Shown one piece after another: positions 27,864-35,771 of a DNA stretch of 64,000 nt. A program made the translations under genes and the position numbers. The notes below the pieces were generated by a model, which saw only the letters and a program-made list of their open reading frames with translations, searched no databases and had not been told where the DNA came from. Source of the DNA: Jiella avicenniae (GTDB lineage Bacteria > Pseudomonadota > Alphaproteobacteria > Rhizobiales > Rhizobiaceae); the NCBI RefSeq assembly GCF_021390325.1, contig NZ_JAJUWU010000016.1, positions 1 through 64,000 of the forward strand. The letters are read 5' to 3'. Position 1 is the first letter of the stretch. Each line of letters begins with the position of its first letter.

Positions 27864-28139
27864 CTAGCAGTCGGTCCTTGTTGTGGTCCACTTGGCGTGC
27901 CAAGCGCTTGTGAACTGGCCCCCATTTTCGATCGGACAGTCGGCATAGCCCTGGAGGCTTTCCGCGAGCATCAGCTGCGCGACCTGGTCGTCAGGCAGTT
28001 CGCCAAGCTGAGGCGATTTAGTCTTGGTAAGGCCGTTGCCCTCCACGGTGACAACAGCAGACTTGCCGCGTCCGCTTACAGTATATTTACCGAGATATGT
28101 CGCCCCGCCAATCGTAACCTCGATCTCGTTTGCCATCAT
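27864..28139 (-). CDS. Small conserved hypothetical protein
   Basis: A 91-aa protein starting [32 protein letters not shown]. It reads as a small beta-strand domain (alternating hydrophobic residues, residues 5-35) followed by a short helix [17 protein letters not shown] (about 47-63). I know short alphaproteobacterial proteins of this pattern (ITINGxxYxGxYxV, then LGxLPPExLARxLLxEL) without assigned function. The last about 28 residues differ in composition (Trp/Thr/Cys-rich) and may be a non-native extension after a lost stop. A second Met is at residue 2. It is isolated, in AT-richer DNA between broken genes, and starts some 15 bp from a transposase fragment. Confidence 0.6.
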   Translation of the reverse strand: MMANEIEVTIGGATYLGKYTVSGRGKSAVVTVEGNGLTKTKSPQLGELPDDQVAQLMLAESLQGYADCPIENGGQFTSAWHAKWTTTRTDC

Positions 28140-28153
28140 GCCGCCCTATCGAG

Positions 28154-28452
28154 GGGTTCGACAGCATGCGGGAAGCCGAACCCGACGTTCTCGCCTACAT
28201 GACCTTCCCCAAGGAGCATCGCGCCAAACTGCGGAGCACCAACCCGATCGGGCGCCTGAACGGCGAGATCAACTGCGCACCGACGTGGTTGGCATCTTCC
28301 CCACCGACGACGCCATCACCCGTCTCGTCGCTGCCCTGCTGCTGGAACAGAACGATGAGTGGGCGGTGCAGCGCGCCCGCTACATGACGCTGGAAACCAT
28401 CGCGCCCTTGAGCGATGATCCTCTCGTCAGCCTGCCTGCCGTGGCACGCTGA
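28154..28452 (+). pseudogene. IS256-family transposase remnant (C-terminal tail, frameshifted)
   Basis: The last about 100 codons of a Mutator/IS256-type transposase. One frame gives [20 protein letters not shown] then [15 protein letters not shown]. The next frame continues [40 protein letters not shown] and [18 protein letters not shown] with a TGA at 28450-28452. Intact relatives read [16 protein letters not shown] here, so one base has been lost around 28271-28278. The catalytic N-terminal and central parts are absent, so the element cannot move by itself. It marks past IS activity in this accessory segment. Confidence 0.85.
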
Positions 28453-28768
28453 TCATTCCGGCTCTGCCAGAGAGCATGGCGACCGACACCAGCTACACCA
28501 TGCCCCGCGACATCATCAGACGAGGTCAAAGACCAGAACGCAGAGTTCTCGTAACCCAGTTTCGAAGCCCCGGGTCAGTTCCGGGAGGAAATCGAAAGAT
28601 TGCGACATGTCAGCGATCGGGAACGTGCCGGTTCGGCGAATCTCGGCGCGATGAACCATGTCGTTGGGTAAGATTGCTGCGACGCTACTGTGGCCATATC
28701 GAATAAATTATGTTACCAGTGATTGTATTGCAAATGTAGCGTCCCATTCGCATTGGGGAGCATTGCTC
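28453..28768. other. Likely IS256 right end and promoter of the protease operon
   Basis: The first about 80 bp probably still belong to the insertion sequence (sequence after the transposase stop). From about 28510 a frame reads EVKDQNAEF, a stop, then FEAPGQFREEIERLRH, which looks like another worn gene fragment that I cannot place. The last 90 bp (28680-28768) are AT-rich and should carry the promoter of the next operon; GGGGAG at 28755-28760 is its ribosome site. Confidence 0.45.
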
Positions 28769-30997
28769 ATGCCTTTCTTGAAAACCATTCCTATAGACGA
28801 ATTGGAGCGGATGCTCCTGGATCCGCAGGTTCCGGACCATGAAATTCGTCCCTACCTGATGCCCGATTCCAGCGCCAGTAGCGCATTCGCGCCGCGCGTC
28901 CGGGTCAATCCGTCGCGAATTGCCGGTGTCGGCCCGTCCCAGGGCGTGCGGCCACAATCGGCCCTGCTGCTCAATGCCCTCAATGCCGCAGATCGCTGGC
29001 GGCGGCAGCGGCGTTATCGTGACCGCCTGCCCGGCTGGACGGGGCCCCGGATCGTGTCGGAGGGAGATTCCTGGTTCCAGTATCCATTTCTGCTCGACGA
29101 CGTCGTTGACCAGCTCGACACCGATTTCGCCATCTTCAGCCTCGACGGGGCGGGCGATACGCTCGCCGACTACCTCAAGCAGGATGAGCTCGTCAGTGCG
29201 GTTTTGACCGAAAAGCCTGATGCGGTGATGCTTTCGGGCGGCGGCAACGATCTGTTGGGCGGTGGGCGCATCCGCCATGTCGTCGAACCCTTCGCGCCGG
29301 GGCGACCGGTCGAAAGCTACTTGCAGGCAGCCTTCGACCGCCGCCTGGAAGAGGTGCTCGACGACTATCAAAGGGTGTTGTCGGGTCTCGCGGCGGCGGC
29401 CCCCGATACGCCTGTCTTCATCCACAGCTATGCCCATGCCGTGCCCAATAGCGGCCGCTGGCTCGGCGACCCGCTGGCCAGCCGTGGCATCATCGATCGC
29501 GGTCTGCAACGCGACATCGTCCGCCTCATCGTCGACCGGTTTCATGCCGGGCTCGAAGCCTTGCTGGCCGATCCCGTCTTCGGCCGCCGGGTGACGCTGG
29601 TCGATTGCCGCGACGCGGTCGCCGGGGATCTTTGGTACGACGAGTTGCATCCGAAGGATGAGGGCTTTGCCGCCGTCGCCGCGCGGTTTCGATCGGCCAT
29701 GGCGGTTGTGGGCCCGAGGCGGTCGTCGCGCGGTGTGATCGCGAGCGGACTGCCGGCCACGGTCGGGGCAGGTGCGGCGGCGCGCGAGCAGTCGCCTGCC
29801 GGCGATGCGGTTCTCGCCCTGGCCTCGACCTTTGACGAGACGGTGCTTTGCCGGGAACTCGGTCGTCAGATGACGCTGGCGAGCGGTGACGGCGATCGGG
29901 CAAGCACCCCGCCAGGCGTGCTGCTCAACATGCCCGCCAGTTCGATCGACGGGGCATCGGACGCCCTCTATCTGCTCGGCCGCCGTGTCCTGGCGCGCAT
30001 GCATCGCGAGGTCCAGCGCCTGCTTTGCGGAAACGAACGCGTCGATCAGGAAGATCGCGCCGCGCTCCGCAGTGCCTTCGACCTTGGCCAGGGGGCGGTG
30101 GCGGCCAGCCTTGCGGGGCTCCTGGCCGGCAGCGGCTTCGGCCTGCCGGCGGTGGCGGCGGCGATCGTCGCCTCGATCCTCGTGCGTCGCTTCGCTCGGT
30201 CGGGATGGGAGGAGGTCTGCCTCGCCTGGGGCGAGCAGCTTGCACCGGGGGGAAATGCAAGGCCGCGCCCTGCCGGGATGATCGCGGCCCTTGAAGTGGA
30301 GGAAGTCGCCATGGCAACGAACGAACAACACTTTTGCATCTGCATGACCAAGACGAACGTCGCGATGGGGGAGAAGGCCGCCGTCCTCGACCCCACGAAG
30401 TGGAACCCGCAGGATGTCATCCGGGTGCGTTTTCTGGAGGGCTCGCAGGCGCTACGGGACCGCGTGAAGGCCGTGGCGGAGGAGTGGGTGAGCAATGGCA
30501 TGGCCAATCTCACCTTCGACTGGATCGATCAGGGCGATGCCGAAATCCGCATCGCCTTCGTCCAGGGCAATGGCTCCTGGTCCTATCTCGGCACCGATTG
30601 CCGCCAGATCACCGATCAGAACGAACCGACCATGAACTATGGCTGGCTGACCGATCAGTCGACCGACGCGGACGTGCGGCGCGTCGTCCTGCACGAATTC
30701 GGCCATGCCCTCGGCCTCATCCACGAGCACCAGAACCCGGAGGGCGGCATCGTCTGGAACGAGCCTGCGGTGATCGCCGATCTCTCCGGCCCGCCGAACA
30801 ACTGGTCACTTGCGCAGATCCGTGAAAACGTCCTGAAGCACTACGACCCGAGCGTGATCAGCGGGAGCGATCTCGATCCCCACTCGATCATGATGTACCC
30901 GATCCCGGACGCCTGGACGGTGGGTGATTTTTCGACGGGCTTCAACGACGATCTCTCCGATATCGATCGGGAGGTCATCCGCCAGGCCTATCCATGA
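28769..30997 (+). CDS. SGNH/GDSL hydrolase fused to M12-type metalloprotease
   Basis: A 742-aa protein with two enzyme domains. Residues about 90-315 form an SGNH hydrolase: Ser101 in SEGDSWFQYP, Asn160 in SGGGNDLLGG and the Asp291/His294 pair in YDELHPKDEGF, so the catalytic set looks complete. Residues about 355-490 are helical, with a hydrophobic stretch (about 441-472) that could insert in a membrane. Residues about 520-742 form a metzincin protease of the M12/astacin kind: HEFGHALGLIHEHQNP (zinc ligands His642, His646, His652; catalytic Glu643) and a Met-turn in SIMMYPIP. No signal peptide is seen. The ATG 28769 has a GGGGAG ribosome site. An internal in-frame ATG at 30311 with its own GGAGGA site could give the protease alone (228 aa). 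It is the first gene of an operon with a caspase-like protease 22 bp downstream. Substrates are unknown. Confidence 0.85.
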   Translation: MPFLKTIPIDELERMLLDPQVPDHEIRPYLMPDSSASSAFAPRVRVNPSRIAGVGPSQGVRPQSALLLNALNAADRWRRQRRYRDRLPGWTGPRIVSEGDSWFQYPFLLDDVVDQLDTDFAIFSLDGAGDTLADYLKQDELVSAVLTEKPDAVMLSGGGNDLLGGGRIRHVVEPFAPGRPVESYLQAAFDRRLEEVLDDYQRVLSGLAAAAPDTPVFIHSYAHAVPNSGRWLGDPLASRGIIDRGLQRDIVRLIVDRFHAGLEALLADPVFGRRVTLVDCRDAVAGDLWYDELHPKDEGFAAVAARFRSAMAVVGPRRSSRGVIASGLPATVGAGAAAREQSPAGDAVLALASTFDETVLCRELGRQMTLASGDGDRASTPPGVLLNMPASSIDGASDALYLLGRRVLARMHREVQRLLCGNERVDQEDRAALRSAFDLGQGAVAASLAGLLAGSGFGLPAVAAAIVASILVRRFARSGWEEVCLAWGEQLAPGGNARPRPAGMIAALEVEEVAMATNEQHFCICMTKTNVAMGEKAAVLDPTKWNPQDVIRVRFLEGSQALRDRVKAVAEEWVSNGMANLTFDWIDQGDAEIRIAFVQGNGSWSYLGTDCRQITDQNEPTMNYGWLTDQSTDADVRRVVLHEFGHALGLIHEHQNPEGGIVWNEPAVIADLSGPPNNWSLAQIRENVLKHYDPSVISGSDLDPHSIMMYPIPDAWTVGDFSTGFNDDLSDIDREVIRQAYP
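30298..30313 (+). promoter_or_regulatory. Possible internal translation start for the metalloprotease
   Basis: GGAGGA at 30298-30303 is followed by 7 nt and ATG (30311-30313), in frame with the SGNH-metzincin gene. The protein starting here, MATNEQHFCICMTKTNV, would be a complete 228-aa metzincin domain. The position falls exactly at the domain junction. Confidence 0.5.
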
Positions 30998-31019
30998 ACG
31001 GCAAAGACCGGCCGCTCCC

Positions 31020-33335
31020 ATGAACACAGACGATCATGCCGTGGTGATCGGCGTCGGTCGCTATCCGACCTTGGGCGGGCGAAGCCCGGCCAAGGCCAAC
31101 GACCTGAAGGGGCCAGACGAAGACGCCAAGGCCGTCGCCGCCTGGTTGGCCGATCCGAATGGCGGGGGTGTCCCCGCCGCCAACATCCAGCTGGTTCGAT
31201 CCGCCAACTACGCCGATCCCTTCGATGGTCACGGCCCGCAACCGATCGAAAACGATATCGTTCAAGCGTTCCTGACCGTCGCCGATGCGATAAAGCAGAG
31301 TGGCCACCCGGGTCGACGGCTGTACATCTACGCCGGAGGGCATGGCTTTTCGCCGGAGCGCAAGCGCGGCGCGCTGTTCACAGCCAATGCCGATGACTTG
31401 AACCGCGCCCATCTCTATGTCTCGGAATACTTCAACTGGTTCGTCAACGGTGCCAGCTTCGCGCAATATGTTCTCTGGTTCGACGCCTGCTCCAGTCGCG
31501 ATCGCCTGTTCACGCCGCAGCCACCCAGCTTTCTGCCGAGATTTGCTCCGATGGTGGCGAAAACCGTCGAGATGTCTGCCTATGCGGCCAATTTCACCCA
31601 GAAGGCCGTCGAGAATCTGATCGACGGTCGTGTCCGGGGAGTCTTTACCCACTCTCTGTTGCAAGGGCTGTCCGGCAAGGCCGTCGATCCCGCGACCGGG
31701 GCGATCACCACGGCAAGCCTCAGAAACCATCTCTTCAACGATATGCGCCGGTACATGTCGCAGGATCAGATCGATGATCCCGACATTTCGACCGAGCCCG
31801 ACTTCGGCGCGGTGGACGACTTCGTCCTGATTCCCGGCCTGGCGCCGCCCGCGCCCGCTCCCGCGCCCGTCACTCCGGTCGCCAAGGTCAAACTGAGCGT
31901 CAAAGCGGATGACGAGGCGACGGAAATCCTGCTCGTCAACGAAGCCCATGCGCTTGCCGCGCGAGGGCTGGGCGCGATCGAGATCAAGGTCCCGAAGGGC
32001 CGATATCTCCTGCGAGCCAAGCTCGGCCGCGCCGAACACGAGCAACGGATCGAGCTCGACAGCGAGCGGACGATCCAACTGCCCGGCATTCAGTTCGCCT
32101 CCGCCGCGCCGCTGGCCGGGACATCGCGGATCCATGAGACCCATGAGGCGGCGTCGTTCGATGCCATCGCCCGGATCAACGGGGGACCGGGGGAGCGTGC
32201 CTCGCTGATGGTCATGACGCGCTGGTGGAGCGACACGGCCGAGCATCGCCGCTTCCGGGCGCCCCATTCGGGTCTCACGCTCCTTCATCACGGCAGCGAG
32301 CGGTTCGATCTCGCATCCGGGGCGAGCGAGGGCGACATCGACCGTGACCGCTGGGCGACCCGGACGATCTCGATCGACCCCGGACTGCATCGGCTGGATT
32401 TCCGGATCGGTGGGAAGTCCGCCGCGTCGATGACGATCAGCGGGTTGACCAACTTTCAAACCCGGCTCTATCTGCTCTTTGCGCCCAATCCCGACAATTC
32501 CTTCGAACCGCGGCTGGTCGACGCTTCCGTCTTCATGTGGAACACGCTCTATCCCGAGCGTCCGGACGTCGTCCGCCTCACCGATGCCGCCCGCCTGGCG
32601 CTGGCGGACGAGCGCTCGACACTATCGCCCCAGCTTCTTCAAAGCGCCTGGGGGCGCAAGCTCAACCCGATGATGATGCTCTACGCCCTGCATCACATGC
32701 TCTTGCTGAAGCAAAAGGAGATCGACGACGCGCGCCAAGGCGGTGAACCCGGCGGCGAGATGCCCCAGGGTGCGTCGCGCCCCGTCCGATTCGATCCACA
32801 CCTCTTCGATCTGACGCTGGACGAGGCCGAGACGGTTTTCGGTGAGGACCATCCCGACATCCGCGCCATTCGCTTTGCGGCCGCCCAGGATGCCGGCTTC
32901 CTGCCGATCACCATGCCGCCGATGCTTTGGCCGAGCTGGTCGCGGCTGATGGAGGCGAGCAACCGGCAGCCGCGACTGATTCCCCTCGATATCGCCGAGA
33001 TGGTCGCCGAACAACCGCTCAGTCGTCCGCATTTCGTCTGGTTTCGCCGGTCGGCGCGGCAGATCCGTCGCGGCACGCACGTGGAGGCGGTCGCGGAGAT
33101 CCTGAACCGCGCCGAACGTCAGTCAAGAGAGGTCGGGGCAACGCTGCCACGGCCAGCCGCAGACGGCGGCGCGGAGATCGCGTTCGCTCCTGCGCCGGTG
33201 GCGGATGTGGGAGGCCCCGCCCCAGCGGCTTGGCCGCAATCGGACGCCGAGATGCGGGCGCGGCTCTCCCGCGACATGGGCCTGCCGCGGTCGGTGGTCG
33301 ACGCCGCCTTGGCACGGTGCGGTGCGGGACCATGA
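31020..33335 (+). CDS. Caspase-like (C14) cysteine protease with large C-terminal region
   Basis: A 771-aa protein. The N-terminal about 270 residues are a caspase/metacaspase-type p20 domain. It opens with HAVVIGVGRYPTLGG, then the DLKGPDEDAKAVAAWL helix, and carries the catalytic dyad His108 (YIYAGGHGFSP) and Cys157 (VLWFDACSSRD). A Pro/Ala linker follows (about 278-290). A beta-rich segment (about 295-370) has PEGA-like character, and a second beta region ends near residue 500. The C-terminal part has a Met-rich helix (NPMMMLYALHHMLLLKQKE) and the stretch MPPMLWPSWSRLMEASNRQP before a short helical tail. No signal peptide or membrane segment is seen. It follows the SGNH-metzincin gene by 22 bp, and its stop overlaps the start of the next gene (ATGA). 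Bacterial caspase homologues often act in regulated cell death or defence; that role here is inference. Confidence 0.85.
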   Translation: MNTDDHAVVIGVGRYPTLGGRSPAKANDLKGPDEDAKAVAAWLADPNGGGVPAANIQLVRSANYADPFDGHGPQPIENDIVQAFLTVADAIKQSGHPGRRLYIYAGGHGFSPERKRGALFTANADDLNRAHLYVSEYFNWFVNGASFAQYVLWFDACSSRDRLFTPQPPSFLPRFAPMVAKTVEMSAYAANFTQKAVENLIDGRVRGVFTHSLLQGLSGKAVDPATGAITTASLRNHLFNDMRRYMSQDQIDDPDISTEPDFGAVDDFVLIPGLAPPAPAPAPVTPVAKVKLSVKADDEATEILLVNEAHALAARGLGAIEIKVPKGRYLLRAKLGRAEHEQRIELDSERTIQLPGIQFASAAPLAGTSRIHETHEAASFDAIARINGGPGERASLMVMTRWWSDTAEHRRFRAPHSGLTLLHHGSERFDLASGASEGDIDRDRWATRTISIDPGLHRLDFRIGGKSAASMTISGLTNFQTRLYLLFAPNPDNSFEPRLVDASVFMWNTLYPERPDVVRLTDAARLALADERSTLSPQLLQSAWGRKLNPMMMLYALHHMLLLKQKEIDDARQGGEPGGEMPQGASRPVRFDPHLFDLTLDEAETVFGEDHPDIRAIRFAAAQDAGFLPITMPPMLWPSWSRLMEASNRQPRLIPLDIAEMVAEQPLSRPHFVWFRRSARQIRRGTHVEAVAEILNRAERQSREVGATLPRPAADGGAEIAFAPAPVADVGGPAPAAWPQSDAEMRARLSRDMGLPRSVVDAALARCGAGP

Positions 33336-33820
33336 CGACCGATCGCAGCCCGAGGCTCGATCAGGGTCGGCTCGCTTTTTCTCAAGATTTGATCCTCTCG
33401 GTTCAGCGCCGGGAAACGGGGCCCGGCCGGCGCCGCAATCTCGGCCTTTTGCCGCTTCGTCCCTGCGAAAACGGCCGAGACGGCCGTGATTTCATCGGCA
33501 CGGTCCCGCCAAAGGAGACGGCCTGGCTAGGCCTGCAGGCATCGCACTCCAATCGCGTCTTCACAGTTCGCGTCGCCGCCCGGCCTTCAACGGAAATGGA
33601 ACGGGTGACACGCGAACTTCTAACGCTCCCACCGACGTTCGCTCTGGATCTTGCCGTGCCGGAAGAGCAAGAAGAGGCGCTGTGGATTATCGTCAGCACC
33701 ATGCGGCGTTCGATCCGAATTCTCTTAACACACGAAATATCACCGACGGCTTCCGCGGAAATCGTACCGGAACTCCGCGATCCAAAATTGAGAGCGTATG
33801 GGGGCTGGAGGCTTCCATGA
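33332..33820 (+). CDS. Hypothetical protein, third gene of protease operon
   Basis: A 162-aa protein of no family known to me. It starts with an ATG overlapping the caspase stop (ATGA), which strongly supports translation. The N-terminal 50 residues are polar and Arg-rich. A beta-like core follows (WLGLQASHSNRVFTVRVAAR), then an acidic segment (LAVPEEQEEALWIIVSTMRR) and a final strand-helix region. Its small size and coupling to a protease suggest an inhibitor, an activator, an adaptor or a cleavage substrate; the sequence does not decide which. Its own stop overlaps the next possible start by the same ATGA arrangement. Confidence 0.65.
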   Translation: MTTDRSPRLDQGRLAFSQDLILSVQRRETGPGRRRNLGLLPLRPCENGRDGRDFIGTVPPKETAWLGLQASHSNRVFTVRVAARPSTEMERVTRELLTLPPTFALDLAVPEEQEEALWIIVSTMRRSIRILLTHEISPTASAEIVPELRDPKLRAYGGWRLP

Positions 33821-34017
33821 GCGACTTCACCCAATTGTCGGACGGACGCAACGGATGCCACTGTCGCACCGTCGTTCCATTACAGAAGAATTTCGGCGGC
33901 GACGTGCGGAGGCCCGACCTCCGCCATCAGGAATATCGAACCACTTTTAGAACGGCCGAAAACGCAGTACATCGATTGACTTTGCGCGAGCGTGCTCGGT
34001 CGACTGCATCGCAGTAA
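33817..34017 (+). CDS. Possible small protein at operon end
   Basis: A 66-codon frame whose ATG overlaps the stop of the preceding gene (ATGA). The start reads MSDFTQLSDGRNGCHCRTVV, with a Cys-His-Cys cluster, and the rest is Arg- and Thr-rich without recognisable domain. Codon use is less regular than in the upstream genes and AT-rich DNA begins right after its stop, so it may be the truncated or frameshifted beginning of a once longer gene. The overlap is its only positive support. Confidence 0.35.
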   Translation: MSDFTQLSDGRNGCHCRTVVPLQKNFGGDVRRPDLRHQEYRTTFRTAENAVHRLTLRERARSTASQ

Positions 34018-34597
34018 GTGCAAATACGAAACTTTTTGGTTTCTTGCCATAGTGCATTGCTAAATCATAAATGAATTTCAGTTCAGGCTGTAAAATTTTC
34101 TAAATCGTATCTCTACATCAATGGGCATATGGCAAAGACGAGTAGAAAATAATTAAAAACCGAAATAAATAACGAAGTTATCAAAACTCTTGCTGGTCAA
34201 ATTAAGGACCACGCTCTTGCCGACCGGCCTCCGGTCGACGTCGTCATTCCGCTTGGGCCGATCAAAGGTCGTTGCCATCGATCGGGCCACTGGAGGATCG
34301 GATCGCGAGCCTGTTGTCGTGCGAGGGCATCGTTCCTTGCCGACAGGTCAGCGAGCGCGTGCCGGGGCTGTCGATGCCCATCCTGAAGACGCTCTTCTAT
34401 CGTCCGACCGAGCATGTCCTGCTGCAAGCGCTGGACGAGTCTCATCCCATCACCCGGATCATGTTCCCGGGGATGGTGTATGAGCGCCGACCTTCGGAGA
34501 GGTCCGAGGTTGGTCAGGCGGCCACGGCGGGCAGTCTGATGGTACCGAGGATCGGCATGGCGGCGGAGGAGACGATCCTCCTCCGCCATCGCGCTTC
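34018..34597. other. AT-rich island edge and decayed spacer
   Basis: 34018-34200 is clearly AT-rich, unlike the chromosome around it, with runs such as AAAATAATTAAAAACC, and contains no gene. 34200-34560 returns to high GC. A 115-codon frame on the plus strand and an Arg-rich frame on the minus strand are both open there, but neither resembles a protein family. I take 34018-34200 as the likely right edge of the accessory segment. Confidence 0.5.
34562..34587 (-). terminator. Hairpin after the leftward catabolic operon
   Basis: Perfect 10-bp inverted repeat GGCGGAGGAG / CTCCTCCGCC with a 6-nt loop, ending 10 bp past the stop of the last gene of the leftward operon. The strong stem suits a terminator or 3' stabiliser, though no T-run follows. 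Confidence 0.6.
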
Positions 34598-35599
34598 TTA
34601 CTTCGACGTCTTTTCGTAATAGGAGGTGTCGGTGTATTTGGCAGGATCCGTCAGATCCTTTTGCGGCTGGCCGTATTCGCTTCTCAGTTCCAGCACCTTC
34701 TGGACGCCTTCCGGGCTGACCGCGCCGTCCTTGAAGAAGCCGGACTGGTCGTCGAGCAGGATCTTGTAGGAGACCTGGGCGACGGGACCCGCCATCTGCG
34801 GCACGTGCTTTTCGAGGATCGCGATCGCCTCGTCCTTGTTGGCCGGGTCGTAGAGCCAGTCGAGCGCCGCGCGGTAGCCGCCGATATAGCCGACGAGGTC
34901 GTCCTCGTTCTCGGAGGCCCAATCGCGACGGGCGGCGCCGACGACGCCCTGATAGGCGCCGAGCGTCTCCGACCCGTTGCCGAGAAGGTTGAAGCCCTGG
35001 CGTTCGGCCGCGGCCTCGAGCGGCGAGACGAGGAGCGTCGCCGCGAACTTCTTCTCCATCAGCGAGCCGAACCGGCTCATCACGCCGCCGGCCTCGACGA
35101 ATTCGAAATCGTCCTCGGAAAGTCCGTTCAGCTCCAGCATCTTGCGCAGGACGAAGGCATAGCCCGTCGTCAGCGCGTCGACGCCCACCTGCTTGCCCTT
35201 GATGTCGTCGTAGGTCTTCACGTCGGGCACCGAAACGAGACGCAGGAAGCCGTTGTCGACGCCCATGAAAGCGAAGATGTCGGCTTCGTTCTCCGTTTCG
35301 ACGGCGCCCTGGCCCTCGGAATAGGCGACGACATTGTCCATCGCGGTCATGGCGATGTCGAACTCGCCGTCGATCAGGCCCTTCATCTGGAACTTGGAAT
35401 CGGGCGTCGGCGTCACCTCGACCGACACGCCCTTCTCGTCGAAGAAGCCCTTGTCCTGCGCCACGAAGATCGGCCAGTTGAAGCCGCCCGGGAAGACGAT
35501 GACCTTCAACGCTTGCTCTCCTTCTTGGGCGTGTGCGGAAACGGACATGGCGCTCACGGACATGGCCGTGGCCAATGCCAGGGTTTTCAGAACTTTCAT
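34598..35599 (-). CDS. ABC transporter substrate-binding protein, NMT1/TauA type
   Basis: A 333-aa periplasmic binding protein of the nitrate/sulfonate/thiamine-precursor class. The signal peptide is clear (MKVLKTLALATAMSVSAMSV...AHAQ). The mature part starts LKVIVFPGGFNWPIFVAQDKG, the typical first strand and FVAQDKGFF helix, followed by GLIDGEFDIAMTAMDNVVAY and IKGKQVGVDALTTGYAFVLRKML. The start at ATG 35599 has a GGAGGAGAC ribosome site. It is the last gene after the VOC dioxygenase on the same strand, separated by about 170 bp, without a cognate permease or ATPase. It might borrow the TauBC-type permease encoded at 50922-52537; this is a guess. Confidence 0.88.
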   Translation of the reverse strand: MKVLKTLALATAMSVSAMSVSAHAQEGEQALKVIVFPGGFNWPIFVAQDKGFFDEKGVSVEVTPTPDSKFQMKGLIDGEFDIAMTAMDNVVAYSEGQGAVETENEADIFAFMGVDNGFLRLVSVPDVKTYDDIKGKQVGVDALTTGYAFVLRKMLELNGLSEDDFEFVEAGGVMSRFGSLMEKKFAATLLVSPLEAAAERQGFNLLGNGSETLGAYQGVVGAARRDWASENEDDLVGYIGGYRAALDWLYDPANKDEAIAILEKHVPQMAGPVAQVSYKILLDDQSGFFKDGAVSPEGVQKVLELRSEYGQPQKDLTDPAKYTDTSYYEKTSK

Positions 35600-35771
35600 T
35601 GTCTCCTCCTTCAGCTTTTCGGTGATGACGGCGCCGACCCTCTGGAACGAGGCCCGCACGCCGCGTCACGGCGTTCGGCGGCGCGCCGAACGCCGGCTTT
35701 GCGGGGAGGCGGTCCTCCGTCCTCCCCTGGCCTGCAGTCGATATGGCGAGGGGTCCTCCCGACCCCCTCGA

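Noticed and set aside
28476-28706. A 76-codon plus-strand frame beyond the transposase tail
   Set aside because: It runs from the insertion-sequence end into promoter DNA and has no protein-like pattern.
34272-34619. A 115-codon plus-strand frame
   Set aside because: It overlaps the end of the binding-protein gene antisense and includes its hairpin; no family resemblance and no ribosome site.
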